Positions 59,677 to 64,000 of a DNA stretch of 64,000 nucleotides are shown here, in pieces. The DNA is from Phoenix dactylifera (lineage: Eukaryota > Streptophyta > Magnoliopsida > Arecales > Arecaceae): positions 14,201,646 to 14,265,645 of the forward strand of contig NC_052399.1 of the NCBI RefSeq assembly GCF_009389715.1, given 5' to 3'. The notes beneath the pieces are model-generated. The model worked only from the letters and a program-made list of their open reading frames with translations, ran no database searches and was not told the DNA's origin. Numbering within the stretch: the first letter of the stretch is position 1; the number at the start of each line of letters is the position of its first letter. Both the position numbers and the translations under genes were made by a program.

Positions 59677-61070
59677 TGCAGGTGCCATGTGTTCGGTCTC
59701 TGCTTTGGTTGCTTTTGCTTGTGTTGATGACTCCGTGTCCATGGTTAGGAATAAACCTAGAAAATGCTAGGAGGAGTGAAGATTTCTTTTGTGTCGCTTT
59801 CTGTGTATTTTTATGTTCAAAACTGAATTACAGCTCTACATAAGAGCAGATCATTCCTGGTAAAATTATTGACATCCCTGGCACAACGCATGAAACATTC
59901 CAGCAAAAAAGTCTCTTTAATTAGATGGGACGGCATTTTTTTTAAAAAAAATTAGTTAATAGGCCTGTTTTATGGTGGGGTTGATAAGAACAAGGGAGAA
60001 GTAAGAATACTTTAATGCTACTGGAAGTGCGTCAAAAACTATTCAACTTTTTGTGAGGGGCCAAAGATGGGACGGCATTTTTTTTAAAAAAATTGTTAAT
60101 AGGCCTAAATTTGTGACGCCGAAAACTATTCAACTTTTTGTGAGGGGCCCGACGTACGTTTGTTGTTTTGTCACTGAGATGATAAATGCTTTGCCGGTGT
60201 TGGGCCCCTCATGGTTGGCCATTTTTCGTGCTGCTCCGTACTCTTTATTCTTTTCCGTTTGGAGAAGCATGGCAATGTTGATTCCGGATTTTGCACAGGC
60301 TTCGTTAGAATTGAGGGTTTTCTTTTCCTTCTCTAGTTGTTCTCGGCACGCTATAATGACGCATGGAATGATATAGGTGGCTTTCCCGCACTTTCCTATA
60401 CCTCATCGATCATTGGCCGTGAAGGTGATATTTGTATGTGAAATCCTAGTTTAACTCTACAGTTTAATGAGAAAAATACTTCTATAAAAGTAAATATAAA
60501 AAAGTTTAATGAGAAAAATACTTCCATAAAAGTTTATATATGTATATTTATGAATTAACCATCAGATGCTATTTTTATTTTATTATTATCAATATGGTCC
60601 GCTGATACTGAAAACGAGCCAACCTAAGAGATCAGAATGCTTTCGATTGGTGATATTAAGAGATTTATTTAATACTTGTATACTGTTTTTAACTGTTTTA
60701 AAACAAAATCAATTTTCAAAATATATATTAGATGGCTCAGCTTTTAATTTTGCTATACAACAGCTGGTGGGTGTATTAAACAAGTCTTCTGACGACACCA
60801 AGCATAGACAATTTGGTTCCTAACATCTATCTGTCAATGGTATTAGGAGGCAGATGGATGGCTAGATCATATTAATACAATAAAATAATGTCAGAACCTT
60901 TTGTTAAAAGCTTGCATAAGCTCTATAAGTTTTCCCCAAAGAAGTGGATGATATATAATAAACCGCAAGGAGATGAATTCTGACGGGCTTTTGCCAATAT
61001 ATGATATGAAAAACTGCTAGCAAACATTTCACCCATACATTCTTTTACAGGCATTCCTTTAAGCAGGCAG
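59677..61070. other. Region between convergent genes
   Basis: The 3' flanks of MGST3 and the zinc-finger gene. It contains the interleaved duplication at 59924-60150 but no further gene. Confidence 0.5.
59924..60150. repeat. Interleaved short duplications
   Basis: GATGGGACGGCATTTTTTTT with the following A tract recurs 142 bases apart (59924, 60066). AAAACTATTCAACTTTTTGT recurs 87 bases apart (60035, 60122). The two overlap, as expected after template switching or nested slippage. Confidence 0.8.
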
Positions 61071-61767
61071 TCAAGAAGGATTACTTCTCCTGGCAGATGT
61101 CAATCTCCTGTCGGAGGGTGTAGCTCTCTTGCTTACAACAAATTTGTTCTCTCCTTCATGCAGTGGCAAGATATCATCATCGTCATCATCTTCGTTGTCT
61201 TCATCCTCGTCATCTCCAAACTTGATGGAATTATTCTTGCTGGACTCCTTCGGCCGCCTCCATAAATGGTCTTCAAACCGATTGCTCTCATCTTCAGGGC
61301 GATTGCAATTGCACTTCAGGCACACCTTGTTTCTCCGGAAGTTTATAAAATCACATCTAAACAAACCAATTTATGTTAAGACATCTTCCTCACAAGAAAC
61401 TGATTCTTATGAACATCAGAAAATTAGAAATAAGCAAAGACAAGGGTGCACATGAGACTTACGAGGGACATTCCCACTCTCCCGGGTTCAACTGTCTCTT
61501 AGGCCGTTGTTCTTGGCAGCGAAAGCACTTCTTGTTGCGCGCAAAGTTCATAAATTGGCACCTGGGGTCACCGAAGAATGGATTAGTCCATTCTATTCTA
61601 ACCAGGCAAACTCTTGCTAAAACCATGGAAAAGTTGAGACTGAAACTCACTGTGGACAAGTCCAATCACCTAGCTTCATTTCAGCACCACCAAAGTCTAC
61701 TCTCTTGGGCCCATCTGCTTTGCATTCGAGGCAACGCAAATTTCGAGCAAAGTTCAGAAAATTGCAA
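61071..61767 (-). CDS. RanBP2-type zinc-finger protein, VAR3-like (3' part)
   Basis: Three exons on the minus strand: 61767-61651, 61561-61463 and 61356-61071 (stop). They contain RanBP2/NZF fingers of form W-x-C-P-x-C...N-F-x10-C-x2-C: CNFLNFARNLRCLEC, CQFMNFARNKKCFRC and CDFINFRRNKVCLKC. An acidic run (DDEDEDNEDDDDDD) and basic tail follow. Each intron cuts the same codon between the first and second Cys of a finger, and the two complete internal exons are 117 and 99 bases, both multiples of three. The architecture resembles VAR3 and related chloroplast zinc-finger proteins needed for plastid development, or other plant RanBP2-finger proteins. No upstream exon was found before the right edge, so the 5' part lies outside. 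Confidence 0.85.
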
Positions 61768-64000
61768 CTGCAATGAAGATATGCCTCAGACCTTAGATAT
61801 GTAATCCCCTTTGTTGACAAACGCCCCCAACAAGGAAAAAAATGGTCAAACAGATTGATCTGTTGATGGAGTCAGACTTTTAAAGTCCAACATTGACAGA
61901 AAAACAGATGAACAATGGACATATCTTCAGACAACTACGGGTTGTTCTCTGCTTTTAGATATTTGAACACTCACTCAAAAAGTGAAAACAAAAGTACAAC
62001 TCAGCATGGTCCAGCGATGAATGAATAAAAAAACCAGTTTAACAAGCTATATTAAAACAGTACTGATTTGCATACCCCTCGGCATACCCCGAATGAGCCC
62101 CAAACTAGGTATTTGTGCACCATAAATGGGCTAGGTGGTTCATGAAGGGCTTGTATTGCCCAATTTACCCCCGGCAATGCAGTGTGTGCTAATGGGTACA
62201 CCAAGGGGTACACAAAGCATTTTCCATTTTAAAACATAGGCCCGGTGAGAAGCCATCCTGCAAGGTTGTCAGAAAAAAATCGATATATACATAAAATAAC
62301 TAACACAAATGGTAATATATAATCATAGGCCCGGTGATCTCATATGGCCCTTCCTTGAAGGGGATCGTGTTTGGATCTTGAGTGATGGATTTGTACTTGG
62401 GTAATTTCTCTTGGATGGCTCTTCCCTCCCCTTCTTCGAAAAAACTAAATAACTAACAGGCCCCTCTTTGCTCTTTCATGTGTCTTTCTTCAATATGAAG
62501 AGAAACAAGAGAATAATAAGTTACATTAAGGGAATCCCTTCAAGTAACCTTCATGATGGGGACTATATTTCCTATTTCTGCATCATGTTAAATGATCCCC
62601 TCATCATTATCATGACCATCTCTTGTCCTCACCGCACACAATTAATCTCTCTCATTTTTCCACCACATTACCCTTTATTGCTGCAAATCATAGACGTTCT
62701 GAAACATGATAATACTCAAATCTACTCTTCCATGGTTTATTAAACATCCACATCAGACCTCGGCCTGAGTTGAAGATTATTATAGTCTAACAAACATACT
62801 TAACTACTTCTGCAAAACATAAATGAAACTGTCTTTGTGTAAACGAGCCTATGTATGTGTTCAAAACTTTTATCATCAGAGAAATACATATGGTCTATAA
62901 TTGCAAAAACACAGCCATTTAAAAACCCCTTACAACTTGACTTGCATGCTCGTAGGACAAAAATAATAAACATCAACAACATCAACTAATATCTCCACAT
63001 AGATTAAGGTTGGTTATGCACTATTCTATATTGCACTAACCACATAATAAGCTATAGGCCCAGATGGACATAGCCAGTAAGAATGGTGACTAAAATACAA
63101 CCTCAGCCAAGAAACAATTAGAACAGCACTATACTGCTGAAAATGCTACTTCTAACTAATTATGCATAAATGATTATAATATGCCAATCTTATAAAGGGA
63201 ACATGTTATAAACGATGATCCACTTGTTCTCATGGATCCAAACGAGAGGCGGAGGGGCGCGACTCTATGTAGGATCATCATGCAATAACTAGCTAGGGAG
63301 TCTAGACAAAACAATCAGGTCATATCTAGTTAAATGGATGTGTTATTGTTCTGTATCTTTGTTTGATGGATGTTATTTGCCAGCCATCAGAGAGGACGGA
63401 GGACAAGAGGATGGGGCATAGGGGATTCTACATGGTGTTTGTCAGATGCTTGTCAAATGCATAATGGGTATTATCAATCATGACCAGAATGTCAGCAGCA
63501 GGTTTCAGGCTTCTCACATGTGCTTTACGAGAAGTATTTGACATGTGGGACTTTGTGGTCATATAGTAGTTCATGTCTAGAGCATGAGGTTCCCAAGATA
63601 GAGGTCAATGAACATGACTATGGTGGAATGAAGGTCAATCCTGATGTCCATATTGCTGGCTAGGGTCATTGTTGTCTCATGATGTCTGCTGCATTTCTTT
63701 TCATCCTGCTTGTTGCAGCTACTGTCATTTGTACCATTTTCCAACTTCTTGTTCTATTCTGGGGACTAGACTTGATACTGTCATGTAGCTGAATTGTATG
63801 ATTTATTAACCCCTTCAGAGCCACCACTCCTACTGGTCGCAGGCAAAGCCTTGATTTGCATGATGCTTCTGTTATTTTTCAGATTTACTACTTCATGTTC
63901 TTCACATTACTGGAATGTATTCATGGATAAAAGTGGCAATGATGATATAATGGTTAGTAGAGATCTGTGTTTAGAATGGCCTATATCCTTGTGCTGGCAA
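61768..64000. other. Probable long intron or upstream region of the zinc-finger gene
   Basis: The exon at 61767 begins in the middle of a finger codon, so an exon ending in W-x-C-P must lie upstream. I could not find it in these 2.2 kb, which are AT-rich without other genes. The region is therefore probably an intron that runs off the window. Confidence 0.5.

Overview
This is a nuclear window from a flowering plant. The gene content and the AT-rich intergenic DNA point to a commelinid monocot, quite possibly a palm, but that identification is by impression and no search was run. The genes are ordinary plant genes with short GT-AG introns, separated by long AT-rich spacers, and one large cluster of tandem duplications has been invaded by LTR retrotransposons.

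Layout from left to right: an intronless class-I-type carboxylesterase (968-2011, +); about 9 kb with no credible gene; a two-exon gene for a small mitochondrial complex I subunit (11335-11775, -) whose short intron holds a telomere-like repeat; and a four-exon gene for a 129-residue plant protein that I cannot name (12863-13598, +). From 15.3 to 34.4 kb lies a tandemly duplicated segment. Each full unit carries, on the minus strand, a truncated AP2/ERF gene piece (LEP/FZP/ERF086-like) next to a decayed C-terminal piece of an NPH3/RPT2-type BTB gene. In the left unit a solo LTR (16651-17390) sits in the ERF piece, and an 11.5-kb Ty3/gypsy element of the Tat lineage (17815-29366) sits in the NPH3 piece. 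The right unit still has both sites empty.

To the right are a plantacyanin gene (34703-35407, +), a decayed plantacyanin copy (36374-36840), an intronless glyoxal/galactose-oxidase-like gene (38568-40220, -), an RNase H-like retroelement remnant (40691-41350, -), a PLAC8/PCR (cadmium-resistance family) gene (46051-46915, +), a second RNase H-like remnant (52141-52648, +), a second plantacyanin (53721-54414, +), a microsomal glutathione S-transferase 3 gene (58983-59676, +), and the 3' part of a RanBP2-type zinc-finger gene resembling VAR3 (61071-61767, -) that continues past the right edge.

The genes do not form a pathway. The plantacyanins form a small dispersed family of two intact copies and one dead copy. 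The left plantacyanin appears to have lost the usual axial methionine copper ligand. The most unusual structural features are the duplicated ERF/NPH3 unit with filled and empty insertion sites, the Tat element's antisense gene with its own TATA box, and a 117-bp tandem array inside that element. Exon boundaries were read by eye from splice consensus and frame continuity.
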